Shown here piece by piece: positions 9,013 to 19,176 of a stretch of 64,000 nucleotides of DNA. The position numbers were made by a program, and so were the translations under genes. Under the pieces are notes generated by a model. That model did not search any database. It was not told where the DNA came from and worked only from the letters and a program-made list of their open reading frames with translations. Positions within the stretch are counted from its first letter, which is position 1. Every line of letters begins with the position of its first letter. Origin of the DNA: JAIXWP01 sp041391745. GTDB lineage: Bacteria > Bacteroidota > Bacteroidia > Flavobacteriales_D > Sanyastnellaceae. The DNA lies in contig JAWKNK010000002.1 of NCBI GenBank assembly GCA_041391745.1, positions 186,001 to 250,000 on the forward strand. The letters run 5' to 3'.

Positions 9013-11950
9013 TTACACTTGTCAAACTTGGAGTAGCATTACCACCTTCAGTAGTCATACCTGCGCTTCCCGCGATACACAACATTTGTGATGAACCATA
9101 AGTTCCAGGACCGTAAGAGAACAATGGACGAACGCGTACCAAATAGTAATCTCCAGGCTGAACTCCACTGATTGAAGTGGTTCTGATGTAACGGCTATTC
9201 GCATTCACAGCAACTACAACTGGATCCAATGAAATAGCGTTACCAAATTCATCTGCTAAAGTGAACTCCCACTCATATCCTGATACACCACATACAATAG
9301 CATCGGTTCCGATGAATGATCCAATGTTGCGAGTAGTAGGACAACGGTCTGTACTACGAAGTGACACAGGTAAGTGATCTAGGATAGTGATGGAATACGC
9401 CGGGCTGGTTACAACAACAGTTGTTGGGTTACCCGCTGCATCATTTTGAATGAATGTTGATGTGAACACAGCAGAATAAGTATGACCATATTGCAATCCA
9501 CCAAACGCAGAGAACATAATTTGTGTTGCTGAGCTTGATGCAGTGTAAGTGGTGATGCCATCCTCTGCAGTCAATGTTGCGCCGTAGATTTGAGCACCAT
9601 TCCAGTCACACTTCAAATAAGTACAAAGGCTATTAAATGTTGTTCCATTGTCTGGAGCACTTGGAGCCAAGTTTTGAATACAAGTGGTTACTGTTCCAAC
9701 AGATGAAGCGTTGAAGTTTCTTACAAGCACATAATAGGTAGTACCAGGAGTAAGGTTGTTAGCCACCAAAATTTCAGAACCTGTTGTAGTCTCATTTTCT
9801 ACACCATACAAAGTATGAGCAGCATCATGAAGTTCTAACACAACATCACAAGCCACAGAAGTAGAAGTGATACGTGCACCGTTTGTTTGAGCTACGAAAG
9901 CATACCATACGTCTTGACCTGCGCCAACTGGAGCTACAGTAGTAGCCTCAGGAGAAGGTGTTGCATTCGTTAAGTTCACTGTTCTGTTTGCACATGCAGG
10001 GAAAGATGCACCTACAACTGCAGTCGCAAGAACAAACTCATCATTCGCTGGACCACCTACTGGACAACCTTCGTTGATTGTACCATCACAGTCGTCATCT
10101 TGGTTGTTTCCGCAAAGTTCTGTAGCACCAGGATTCACATAGTAAAGGTTATCATTACAGTCACCTGCTACTGCCACAAATCCGAATGGCTGCATACAGT
10201 CAACGATAGAAACGTTAGGGTTACCATAACCGTCACCGTCAGCATCTTCGTACCAAGTAGTACCGTTACATGGAGCGAACTCAATGTCGCGGTATCTTAC
10301 TGTCAAGTAATCATCCAATTTCAATGTGTTGAATGCTACATCACCAGTTACGTTGTCGTCGAAGAAAGAAACAATGATTGTTTCGTTTGTCGTTGTGTTT
10401 CTAGAAACAGCGTAGATTACAGGAGTAGAACCTGTGAAATCAATTGCCAAACCACTTACTGAACCGTAGTTCAATACAGTGTAAGTTGCAGCCAAGTTCC
10501 AAGAAGAACCATTAAAAGTATATTTTTTCACACCACCTGATGAAGCGTTATCATCAGCTACGTAAAGTGATTTTCCGTTTGGTGAGAATTCAAAGTCATA
10601 AGGGTTTCCGCCAGTACCAACTACTAATGTAGCGTCTGTTAAACCTGCTGTTGGAGAACCTGCAATTCTGTAGATACCAACCGCACCAGCAGCAGTAGAA
10701 CCAGTAGAGAAGTATAAGTCTCCGTTGATTTGCTTGATAACACGGTTGTTTGTAGAGTTGTTTGAAATCACTTCTGGAGTACCAGGACCTGCGTGATAAA
10801 TACCAGTGCTAGCACCAGCAGTCCATACGTCTGTACCGTTGGAAGCCGCACCACGAAGATTTGTTGATCCTGAATAAACAGTAGCATCAGCAAACAAACG
10901 AGTAACAGTGTAATCAATATCCACAAGGTTAGCCACACGATCAGCACCGCTAACAGCATCGCCGTTTGCAATATCATAACCAGCTACCACGAGAGACGTA
11001 GCGTCTTGAGTTCTAGAGATAAATCCTGATGCAGTAGAACCTAAATTAGTAGCCAATCGAGTTGGACCGTTTGTCAAAGGAAGAAGAGAAACGGTGTTTC
11101 CATCTGTATCCATTTGCTCTAGATAAGTATCGTGTCCGTTTGTACCCGTCAAAGGAAGTGTAGCAGAACCATCACCACCACGAATAGCTACAAGGTTACC
11201 TGCAGTGTATGATCCAGCGTAAGAACATGGACCAGGACAAGTAGCACCAGCGTTGTAGTTAGATGCAAGTGGGTCAGTACAACCTACTACTGCACCTTCG
11301 TCAACACCGTTCACACAGTTGTCGTCGATACCGTTACACAAATCTTCAGCAACACCAGGATTTACATCAAAGTTGTTGTCGTCGCAATCGCCCAATGGCA
11401 ACACGTCAATAGTATAACCAGCACCTGGAGTACAAGTGATTTCTGTACCTGAAGCATAACCATCAAAGTCAGCATCGATGTAGTAAGCAATTGGGAATGT
11501 ACATCCGTCTGCATTTGTATCTGCAGGATTGTAGTTACAAGCTCCTGGGTCGTTACATTCCAATACTGCAGTAGTACCATAAACTTCAATGTCGTTTCCA
11601 GTGAAGTCACCGATACCACAAGATCCTGTGGTAGCTTCAGCTGCATACATATACACACGGTAAGTTACCGTTTGTGAAGCAAGTGCTTGTGTAAAGTTGA
11701 AATCAAATGTCTGAGTTGAACCATTGTCCACAATTGAGAAAGCACCACCCAAATCAGCAGTATAGCCATCCAATGAAGAACGAAGTGCGATAAAACCAGG
11801 ACCCGTTCCTGAACGTTGAATAGCAACGAAAATTCTTTCTACAGAGAACGCTGAGTTAGCATCTACTGGAGAAATAGTGAATTCCATATATGAAATAGAA
11901 TTATCCAAAGCAGCCGAAGTAGACCAGTTCGTAGCATTGGAAACGGCCAC
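9005..11950 (-). CDS. T9SS-secreted protein with MopE repeats, propeller-like region and PPC domain (central part)
   Basis: This 981-codon open frame begins at a GTG that is only the point where a frameshift ends, so the N-terminus is further upstream (to about 13,988). Visible parts: a beta-sandwich segment, GCTDPLASNY-type linkers, two MopE-like Asp/Asn metal-binding stretches (GDCDDNNFDVNPGVAEDLCNGIDDNC and similar), and a roughly 340-residue repeat region that looks like a beta-propeller. These are followed by a PPC-like domain, a Fn-like domain and a roughly 100-residue module starting DRCPTTRNIGSF. That module and the domains before it are clearly similar to the last 400 residues of the lysyl-oxidase protein at 515-5674. 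Role: probably cell surface binding or adhesion; no enzyme domain is recognised. Confidence 0.75.
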   Translation of the reverse strand: MAVSNATNWSTSAALDNSISYMEFTISPVDANSAFSVERIFVAIQRSGTGPGFIALRSSLDGYTADLGGAFSIVDNGSTQTFDFNFTQALASQTVTYRVYMYAAEATTGSCGIGDFTGNDIEVYGTTAVLECNDPGACNYNPADTNADGCTFPIAYYIDADFDGYASGTEITCTPGAGYTIDVLPLGDCDDNNFDVNPGVAEDLCNGIDDNCVNGVDEGAVVGCTDPLASNYNAGATCPGPCSYAGSYTAGNLVAIRGGDGSATLPLTGTNGHDTYLEQMDTDGNTVSLLPLTNGPTRLATNLGSTASGFISRTQDATSLVVAGYDIANGDAVSGADRVANLVDIDYTVTRLFADATVYSGSTNLRGAASNGTDVWTAGASTGIYHAGPGTPEVISNNSTNNRVIKQINGDLYFSTGSTAAGAVGIYRIAGSPTAGLTDATLVVGTGGNPYDFEFSPNGKSLYVADDNASSGGVKKYTFNGSSWNLAATYTVLNYGSVSGLAIDFTGSTPVIYAVSRNTTTNETIIVSFFDDNVTGDVAFNTLKLDDYLTVRYRDIEFAPCNGTTWYEDADGDGYGNPNVSIVDCMQPFGFVAVAGDCNDNLYYVNPGATELCGNNQDDDCDGTINEGCPVGGPANDEFVLATAVVGASFPACANRTVNLTNATPSPEATTVAPVGAGQDVWYAFVAQTNGARITSTSVACDVVLELHDAAHTLYGVENETTTGSEILVANNLTPGTTYYVLVRNFNASSVGTVTTCIQNLAPSAPDNGTTFNSLCTYLKCDWNGAQIYGATLTAEDGITTYTASSSATQIMFSAFGGLQYGHTYSAVFTSTFIQNDAAGNPTTVVVTSPAYSITILDHLPVSLRSTDRCPTTRNIGSFIGTDAIVCGVSGYEWEFTLADEFGNAISLDPVVVAVNANSRYIRTTSISGVQPGDYYLVRVRPLFSYGPGTYGSSQMLCIAGSAGMTTEGGNATPSLTSVNA

Positions 11951-13988
11951 CGTTAGTTGAAGCAGTTAAGCTGGCAGCTCTTGTAAGTGTAGCAGCATTG
12001 ATCGCAGCATCATTAGTAGCCGAAGGGAAGCTTGCTTCGTTACCCGCAGCTGCCATTTCGAAAGTCAAAATAGGAGCATTTGTAATATCAAAAGCTAATG
12101 AAGTAGCAGACGTCAATCCAGTCGAAGCTGCAGTCAATGTAAGACCGTTTGCAGCAATGCTGTGTCAAACCGCTGAAAGTAGCAGAACCAGAAGCAGCAG
12201 TTACTACTACTGGAGTTCCAACTAAAGCACCTGAAGAGGTAATAGAAATATCACCTGCAAAGTCGAAATCACGGTTGCCCAATGCGTCAAACGCACGAAC
12301 AATCACGTCACCCATTCCAGTATTTACAACAGTGTTTGAAGGCTGTGAAGTGAATGTCAAAAGTGAAGCAGTCACTTCAATTCTGTTGTCATCACCAGCA
12401 GTGCTTGTAGCAGCACCACCGCCGTTTGAAGCGGCAAATCTTGAACCTGTAATATCCGCAGCCGCACCAGTAATTGTAAAGTCAAATTGCGTATTGTCGT
12501 TTACAACATCTTGGAAAGAAACGCGAATTGAAATTGCTACTTCAGTATCATCAGAAACTGGTACAATTGGCATGCCTGTGAAGTTTAGTACTCAACAGCA
12601 TCCACTTCAGCAAACTCAGAAGCACCAACATAAAGCGCTACTCTGCGAAGTACTGAAGAGTTAGTAACCGAAAAATCCAAAGTGTTTAGCAATGTACCCA
12701 CAGCATCAGCATCTGGAGTAGAAGCACCGCCATCACGTACTAAGAAACGAGCAACTTCCAAAGAAGCAGCAGTCAAATCTGTTTCTTGATATGAAGCGTA
12801 ATCAATATTGGTAGGATAAACGAATGTTGGATCAACAATAATGTCTGACAATTCGCTTGAAGTCGCAGCGCCTGTTCCAATTACACCAACAAAATCTCCG
12901 CAAGTGAGAAGTAGATAATGTCACAGTGTTGCTCTGAACTCCTGATGACAATGCGTGAGAATTGAACATAAACCGTTACACCAGTTAGTGTTCCTGATCC
13001 CATTGGTATATCTACTTAGAACTGAACAGTTCGTATTGTCCTAAGAAACTTGATAATCCCCACCTACTGCAACTGTAACATCAGCTACAAGGTCTGGAAG
13101 CATCTACAGTGAAAGATGGCAAACCGGAAGTAGAACCAACGTTCACTGAACCAAAGTCAGGAAGAGTTGCAACTGAAGCAGTAAGGGTTGTGAAGCGCTG
13201 AGCACCGTCCGTTGACAGCTTACAGTAACAATGTTGTCAATTTGCCAAATTTCGGTCAGTTACCTGAGTCACCGCTATCAAACTCATCAAGCAACATTAA
13301 TTCACTTTCACATTAGCAGCTCCAGGGTTGCATTGTAAATCAATTGTTGCAAAGATTGTTAGCGGCTGCTTTCAAATCCAGCGCGTTAGTTCCGCTGTGA
13401 AAATTGGGTGTGAGGATCAATGACGCTCAACTGAAGTAAATGGCAGCAATCATCTGCAATTCGCTCCTCCAGTTCCACACCTGTTGAAGTATTAGATCGG
13501 AAGGTCAAATTGGGCTAGCATTCACAGTATTGGTCACTTTTGTCTCCACTGCTCACCATCATAAGAAATCAGTGATAGATGCTGATAGTCACACCAGTAG
13601 TGTTAACTAATCTCCAACCCATATAACCTAGTAAGGCCAGAACTCCTGTTGACAGTAAATGGTTTGATGCAGAATAGCCTAAAGGCTCTATCAGTTGCGG
13701 ACGTAGCCAAAGACGTTTAAAGCCGCCAGTTGAAGAACCTGTGTTTGCAGGTAAGCGGAATTGAGGTAGCTGTAGTTCTAGCAGCGCAGCCTTCAAAGGG
13801 TTGATTGGTAGCCCATGGTTTAAAGTTCCAGTATTAGCTAATCCATCGAAGTCTTGGGTGTAGTCCCACCACCAGCTTGCGATAGTAACGTTTGGGCGAT
13901 GCCCCCTTCTGCAAGCCTAAAGCTGCAAAAGCACGAAAACGAACATCATCAATCTCGACGTACGAGATGCTGAGTAATTGTTTGTCAT
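11901..13988 (-). pseudogene. Heavily frameshifted N-terminal part of the same T9SS protein
   Basis: No frame stays open for long here, yet recognisable protein runs jump between all three frames. The start appears to be the ATG at 13,988 (MTNNYSASRTSRLMMFVFV, a signal peptide). There follow fragments such as TQDFDGLANTGTL, ANTGSSTGG, VNNTGVTI..ISYDGEQWRQ, TLPDFGSVNVGST, a VADVTVAVGGDYQVS-type BACON/Ig-like repeat, and longer runs at 12,585-12,851, 12,088-12,573 and 11,901-12,137. At least ten shifts are needed to join them. Some are clear single-base changes (for example near 12,165 and 12,590), and the density is highest between 12.85 and 13.95 kb. Either this end of the gene has decayed, or the consensus sequence is poor here because the domain repeats are similar to one another. 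Confidence 0.7.
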
Positions 13989-14087
13989 TTTATAAAGAAT
14001 TTGATTTGGTATTTCGAGTACAAAATAAAGGGTGATTTGTTAAGAAATCATTAAGGATGTTTACACAAATCGCCAACAAAAGCAAGA

Positions 14088-14116
14088 AAAACATCCCGAC
14101 AAGAATCGGGATGCCT
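14088..14116 (-). terminator. Rho-independent terminator (minus strand)
   Basis: Stem CATCCCGA (14092-14099) / TCGGGATG (14106-14113); on the minus strand it is followed by GTTTTTC. It lies 24 bases beyond the stop of the minus-strand gene ending at 14137. Confidence 0.8.
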
Positions 14117-14136
14117 TTCTGTTAGCTCAGTTTTGG

Positions 14137-17073
14137 TTAAATTTTTGCTACCTCTTTAATAATCAACGTGTTATTTAAAGTGACTTTTATCACATAAAAA
14201 CCTTGTGCCAAGTCAGACATATCCACCTTTTGAGTAAAATTCTTCTGCCCGTTGGACTGTTTTACTAAGTTTCCACTCAAATCGTACATTGCCCACACGA
14301 AATCTTTGCCCAAAACGTTATTGATAGTTAGCTCATTTTGAACCGGATTCGGGTAGATTTGAATGTCATTTTCAGCTATAAGTTCCTCAACGCCAACACA
14401 AATCTGTGTGGCAATCACTACCTCATCAGAAGCTTCACAACCTTTAGAATCACTCACGGTCACTGAATAGGTTCCGCCATCTGTCACTTCCAATGTTTGT
14501 TCTGATGTTCCATCGTTCCAAAGTATGTCTTGGAAATCACCAACAGCAAGCACAAGCGTAGTTCCTTCACAAATGGTTTGATCTGGACCTAGACTCAATT
14601 CTGGGGTAGAAGCAATGTTCACATACACCGCAGCGCTCGAAGTACATCCGTTTTCATTTACCAGTTCAACGCTGTACTCGCCTTCTTCAGCTACTTCGAT
14701 AGAAGAAGTTTCCTCGCCTGTAGACCAGATGTGGGTATCCATTTCATTTCCTGTAGAAAGCATGGCTGTAGTGCCTTCACACACTTCAACAAATGAAGGA
14801 AGAGCAACAGCAGGATTCTCTACAATTTCCACTGTAGTCATTGAAGTTCCCTCACAACCGTATTCATTGAAGAAAGAAATTCCGATTTCATTCAAACCGA
14901 ATGAATATTCGGTTGCATCAATTACGGTAAAGTTACCTTCATCACCGTTCGACCAAGTAATCATCATTACATTTTCTTCCACTGCCAAAACCGAATAATC
15001 GTTCGGGCAAAGTACTACACCTGCTACAGGCGCAATTTCTGGGATTGGATTAATGGTAACATCTACACTGATATATGCCGCACAATTGTTTTCATCCGTC
15101 AAACGTGCCACCAATGAAGTGGATTCTTCAAATGTCAATTCCATAGCCTCTGCACCATTCGACCATTCATAAGTCACATATCCTTCTGGAAGCATCACTG
15201 GGTTTACTTCAGAAATACACTGCGTGCTTTCGATGTTATCTGCCGTACAGTAAGGCGACTGATAGTTCAATGCCAACGCTTCTGGAAGTTCATAAACAAA
15301 CAAACGGGTTGGTCTGCCTGTCTCTATAATTTGACCATCAGCATCGGGAGAGCTGATACCGAAATCATTGTCATTGATTACCGCAATGTGCGTACCATCA
15401 AGAATAGTTAATCCTTCTGGCTTATCAAGATTCACATCCCAACCCGCTTCTAATAAGTCAAAATACAATTCTCCTTGAATTGGAGTAATGCCGTTCGCAA
15501 TACACTCTTCAGCAGTCAACAATTGTTCTGGAGTCATTCCATTGATGTCTTCTGTTGTTAAAGCCGTAGCGTTTTCAATATTTATTTTGATCACATTTTT
15601 ATAGTTCCATCCATTTCTTTCGGCATGCTCCAGCAACAAGAATTCATTGTTGTTGATAGCTACAAGATCACCCAATTTCCAATCGCGTTCACGAATCTGT
15701 CCGATCTGTGGTTTGTGTGCATACAAGAATGTTCTCCACTCACCAGTCAATGGATCCAATTCCATCAATCGGTGTAGACGTGAGTTGTTACCTGTAGCCA
15801 CATCAGGATTGTTTGCTGGAGATTGAAGAATAGCGTAGATCTTTCCGTTTGGTGTCCAAGCAAGCCCTTCAAAACCTCTGTTTGGGCGACGCATGCCGAC
15901 CATTGGATCGATTTGTACATCTTCATCTTGCGTTGGGAATGGCGTGTATCGGTTCACCACTTTTCCTTCTGCATCTAATTTCAACACGGCTGCACCATAT
16001 TCATCACATACCCAGAAGTATCCGTCGTTTCCAATCAAAACACCTTCAGAGTCCAATCCCCATACATCCGTATCCACTGCGTTTCCATTTCCATCAATTC
16101 CAAACTCACCTGTGTTTCCCGCTCCAACTGGAAGTGGTCTACTCAATGGTTGTCCATTTGGTTGTTTGATTTCAATTGTTTCAGCGAAAGTCAAAGTACC
16201 ATTTTCAGCTACCATTCTGTGCATCTTTGGCGCATAGTCAGGGAAGATGAAAACCTTCGTTTCACCTTGAGCTAATGGATGGTTGTTTGCATCTGCATTC
16301 GGACCTCTGTCGCCTACTACATAATATTCGTTCTCCGTTCCAGGAATGTGATACATACCACTCACACCACCTTCAAAGATGTTGATTCCTGATTCATTTC
16401 CAATCCAATCTGTGTTTACCAAATCAAACGTTTCCAATCCTACATCGCCCATAGCAACAAGGTTTACATCAACTTGATAGATCGTTACCGTTCCACTAAT
16501 TTCATTGCTTACAATCACCAAGTCGCGTTCGTTTGGACTATCTTCTTTAGAGATAAAAGTGATTCCTTCTGGACCCATATCCAACGACTCATACGCTTCT
16601 TCATTTTCATCCCAACCTCTGTTGTTGATGTATTGAACAAATTCCGGCATGTTTGGATTTGACACATCAAATACCATTACGCCACCAATTCTTTCTAAAC
16701 CGATAAAAGCATAGGTTCTTCCAGCTATCACACCTGTTACTACTCCTTCCGGTTCAGGACCTTTGTCGTCGCTTCGGCTGTCGAATGAAGTGTTGTCATC
16801 GTTGTTGCTATTGAAGTGATCAGGATCCATCATTGCTGTGATTTGTTCCATTTGATCACCACTATCATAAATCATTTCACCCGCGCTGTTCCATATGGAA
16901 AACGAACGTGCGCCATAAGAATAAAGCTCATCCAAGTCTCCGTCGAAGTCGATATCACCACGAGAAGTTGTGATATTCAATCGACCCAAATTCGCGTTTG
17001 ATTGTAAAGTAGCGGCATCTGGAAAAACTGTTGGGTCTAACGATTGAGAAAGAGATACGCGCAATTTCAGCAT
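14137..17073 (-). CDS. Choice-of-anchor I / phytase-like esterase T9SS protein (C-terminal two thirds)
   Basis: The 978-codon frame begins within a choice-of-anchor I (LVIVD-type propeller) domain: GDIDFDGDLDELYSYGARSFSIWN, then GVMVFDVSNPNMPEFVQYINNR. It continues into an esterase-like activity of phytase domain (about residues 230-610, with GDRGPNADANNHPL, DSEGVLIGNDGYFWVCDEYG, NRGFEGLAWTPNGKIYAI, NNEFLLLEHAERNG). Three or four ITWSNGD/HIWSTGEE-type Ig-like adhesin repeats of about 75 residues follow, and then a T9SS type A sorting domain (IYPNPVQNELTI). Proteins of this kind are secreted and bound to the surface; phosphoester hydrolysis is only a family-based guess. The first ATG is not the true start, because the N-terminus lies in other frames up to 18,488. 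Confidence 0.8.
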   Translation of the reverse strand: MLKLRVSLSQSLDPTVFPDAATLQSNANLGRLNITTSRGDIDFDGDLDELYSYGARSFSIWNSAGEMIYDSGDQMEQITAMMDPDHFNSNNDDNTSFDSRSDDKGPEPEGVVTGVIAGRTYAFIGLERIGGVMVFDVSNPNMPEFVQYINNRGWDENEEAYESLDMGPEGITFISKEDSPNERDLVIVSNEISGTVTIYQVDVNLVAMGDVGLETFDLVNTDWIGNESGINIFEGGVSGMYHIPGTENEYYVVGDRGPNADANNHPLAQGETKVFIFPDYAPKMHRMVAENGTLTFAETIEIKQPNGQPLSRPLPVGAGNTGEFGIDGNGNAVDTDVWGLDSEGVLIGNDGYFWVCDEYGAAVLKLDAEGKVVNRYTPFPTQDEDVQIDPMVGMRRPNRGFEGLAWTPNGKIYAILQSPANNPDVATGNNSRLHRLMELDPLTGEWRTFLYAHKPQIGQIRERDWKLGDLVAINNNEFLLLEHAERNGWNYKNVIKINIENATALTTEDINGMTPEQLLTAEECIANGITPIQGELYFDLLEAGWDVNLDKPEGLTILDGTHIAVINDNDFGISSPDADGQIIETGRPTRLFVYELPEALALNYQSPYCTADNIESTQCISEVNPVMLPEGYVTYEWSNGAEAMELTFEESTSLVARLTDENNCAAYISVDVTINPIPEIAPVAGVVLCPNDYSVLAVEENVMMITWSNGDEGNFTVIDATEYSFGLNEIGISFFNEYGCEGTSMTTVEIVENPAVALPSFVEVCEGTTAMLSTGNEMDTHIWSTGEETSSIEVAEEGEYSVELVNENGCTSSAAVYVNIASTPELSLGPDQTICEGTTLVLAVGDFQDILWNDGTSEQTLEVTDGGTYSVTVSDSKGCEASDEVVIATQICVGVEELIAENDIQIYPNPVQNELTINNVLGKDFVWAMYDLSGNLVKQSNGQKNFTQKVDMSDLAQGFYVIKVTLNNTLIIKEVAKI

Positions 17074-18488
17074 AGGTATTATTCTCTAGCATCTCCTTCG
17101 TTTGCTGTGATGTAATAGGTTTCACCATTTCTTCAAACGAGGTAATGCCATCTGGCTGATACATCTGAAAGCAGGCCAGTTTTGAATGTTGATCATTCCA
17201 TCGCTGTTACTCGCGTCAATTGCGTTGCCTGGACTGTTATAGTTTTTATATCTAAAGGAAGATTCCTGCAAGGTATTCGTTGTTAAGTCAACGATAGCTA
17301 CTGCATTATTTTCTTGTAAAGTAATTACGGCTTGAGTCCCGTCGAAAGAGAACGCCGCATATTCTGGTTCAAATCTTGATCTACTTCTGAAAGAAAGTCA
17401 TTTCCGAAAATTCTTACATCCGTATCCAAGAAGTCGATGTGCACCCATTCTATACCTGCGTAGTCGTCGGCATCATTGCAGTAAGCTACAATTTGAATTG
17501 CAGCAAAACCAGCATTATCCTCAGAAATTCTTGATTCTGCCCATCCTTCAGAGATTTCATCCAATGCAATCACAGGAAGTTCTTCCCAAGACTGACCTAC
17601 TTGCGTCATGATTTTTACACCAAGATAATCTCCAGCTTCAAAGCCCTCTGTAAAATAGCGAATGGCCAATGTACCGAGCGGACGTTCGGTTAGTTCAGCG
17701 AACTCAAAAGTGAGTGTATGTTCTTGTGCTGAATAGAATTCATTTTCCAGCATTTGAATTTCTAAAATTGGTCTCCGTGAATTGGTTTCTTCCAGCCAAT
17801 GTATTGACAGGACCCCAAGTGTAAACTCCAGCGTTGTCGTAGTTACTTGGTTCTGGAATAAAGGCCGATTGTCACCTTCCATTTCAAAGCTGTTTCTAAT
17901 GTGATTGAAATTTTCAAAGGTGATTGAAGTGACATCACTTTGTGAAGCCATTGCTGCTCCCATTGAAATATCGATGATAGAGATAGAACCCACAGGATCT
18001 ACAGAGTAGTCTGCATTTGGTTCACCTTCATTACATACCACAAGTTTGTTGTGGTCATGAGAGATGCCCACCATATCAGGCAAAGCACCGACATCGAAAA
18101 TATTGATCATGTTGCCATCTACATCGAAGATCGCCAAAGAACCGTTGTCTTGTTTAGTGAACGCTTCAATTGCCACGGCCACGTAGCCATCAAAAGCGAC
18201 TACGCTATTTGCTCCAGCACCAAACAAAGATATATCGATTGAAAAAAGGTATTCAGGAGTTACAGGATTTGGAGATATTGAGAACATCAATTTGATCCGT
18301 TGAACCATTTACCACAAAAGACGCTTCGAACCTGCGTCGTAAGAAGAAATTTCAGCAGTTCCTTCGTCGAAACCACCTACTAGCTTAGTTGTAGAAATTG
18401 GTCTCAGTTGCACCGCAGATGACTGACCAAAGGCAGTCACCGCCGACATCCCTAAAACCGTAATAACAGAACGTAAAAAAGTTTTCAT
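16955..18488 (-). pseudogene. Frameshifted N-terminal part of the choice-of-anchor I protein
   Basis: The gene appears to start at the ATG at 18,488 with a signal peptide (MKTFLRSVITVLGMSAVTAFGQ). It then changes frame near 18,323, where one T is missing (RLFVVNGSTDQIDVLNIS would be restored). The frame 17,325-18,308 contains the family signature LPDMVGISHDHNKLVVCNEGEPN..YSVDPVGSISIID and later DVRIFGNDF. EPEYAAFSFDGTQAVITLQENNAVAIVDLTT lies in another frame (17,170-17,345), and QPDGITSFEEMVKPITSQQTKEMLENNTYAEIAR in yet another (16,955-17,164). Between the first and second signature there is an extra 150 or so residues (about 17,420-17,890), partly frame-shuffled, that are not normal for this domain and may be an inserted beta-sandwich domain. 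At least five shifts are required. Confidence 0.7.
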
Positions 18489-18607
18489 TGAGTAGAATTA
18501 TTTGCTTGGTGGCAAATAACACTACCTTATATATCTACAATAGAAAGGGGTCTTTATAATTCATTCAGCTAAACGTTAATTTAGCGCGAACGCGAAACGG
18601 GCGTTTG

Positions 18608-18973
18608 TTAACTCTTCGTTTCGTTTGTTAACGCACGAACAAATAGAAATAAGTGTGCGAAGTAAATGATAGCTGTTCCGATAGCAACTGGTACTTTTTG
18701 TTCTTTATTAAAATAAATAAAAATACCAAGGAATGTAGCTGTTACCAGTAGTTTGATCGTAATAGACGCCATAAAAGCCGTTACAAAACGTCGTGGGCTT
18801 TTCTCGTTTGCAGTTAGAATGTTACGATAAAGTAAATAAGACATTACACCGAATCCGATTGCTACAAAGTAAAGTACCATTGGAATGGGAATCATCAGGC
18901 CAGTAACGTATAGCGCCGATAGAATCACGATGGTAAGAACAAGAATAAAAAGGGTAAAAGATTTTGAGATCAT
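18608..18973 (-). CDS. AtpI-like four-helix membrane protein
   Basis: A 121-residue protein with four hydrophobic helices (about 5-27, 31-50, 66-88, 94-114) and short charged turns. It overlaps the upstream AtpZ-like gene by four bases. In Bacteroidota a protein of this size and layout lies between the AtpZ-like gene and atpB of the F1Fo ATP synthase, and is thought to help assemble the c-ring. No ATP synthase gene follows here; the next gene is the broken T9SS protein. The assignment rests on position and topology, since the sequence itself is weakly conserved. Confidence 0.6.
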   Translation of the reverse strand: MISKSFTLFILVLTIVILSALYVTGLMIPIPMVLYFVAIGFGVMSYLLYRNILTANEKSPRRFVTAFMASITIKLLVTATFLGIFIYFNKEQKVPVAIGTAIIYFAHLFLFVRALTNETKS

Positions 18974-19161
18974 TTTTTGAGCAGGTCTTTAATCGTAGTG
19001 TACATGGCCACTACCACTGATACGATGGCAAAGGTAAGTGTCCATGCATGAGATTCTATGTGATATTTGTCGTCTAACCACCTACCAAGCAAAACGCCAC
19101 CTCCGATAATTACAATCATCTGGGTGGCCATTGCTGAATATTTGAGGAAGTCGTTTTTCAT
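18970..19161 (-). CDS. AtpZ/AtpI-family protein
   Basis: A 63-residue protein with two hydrophobic helices separated by a short charged loop (GRWLDDKYH), the standard AtpZ layout. The GVLLGRWLD motif near the end of helix 1 fits the family (ATP synthase protein I, small form). It lies 15 bases after the bactofilin stop and overlaps the AtpI-like gene by four bases, so the group porW-bactofilin-atpZ-atpI is one transcript. Confidence 0.75.
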   Translation of the reverse strand: MKNDFLKYSAMATQMIVIIGGGVLLGRWLDDKYHIESHAWTLTFAIVSVVVAMYTTIKDLLKK

Positions 19162-19176
19162 GACTTCGTGAGTGTC

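Noticed and set aside
12149..12664. Plus-strand frame of 171 codons
   Set aside because: It is antisense to the frameshifted T9SS gene; its composition (Thr, Ala, Glu, Val) reflects the complementary repeats.
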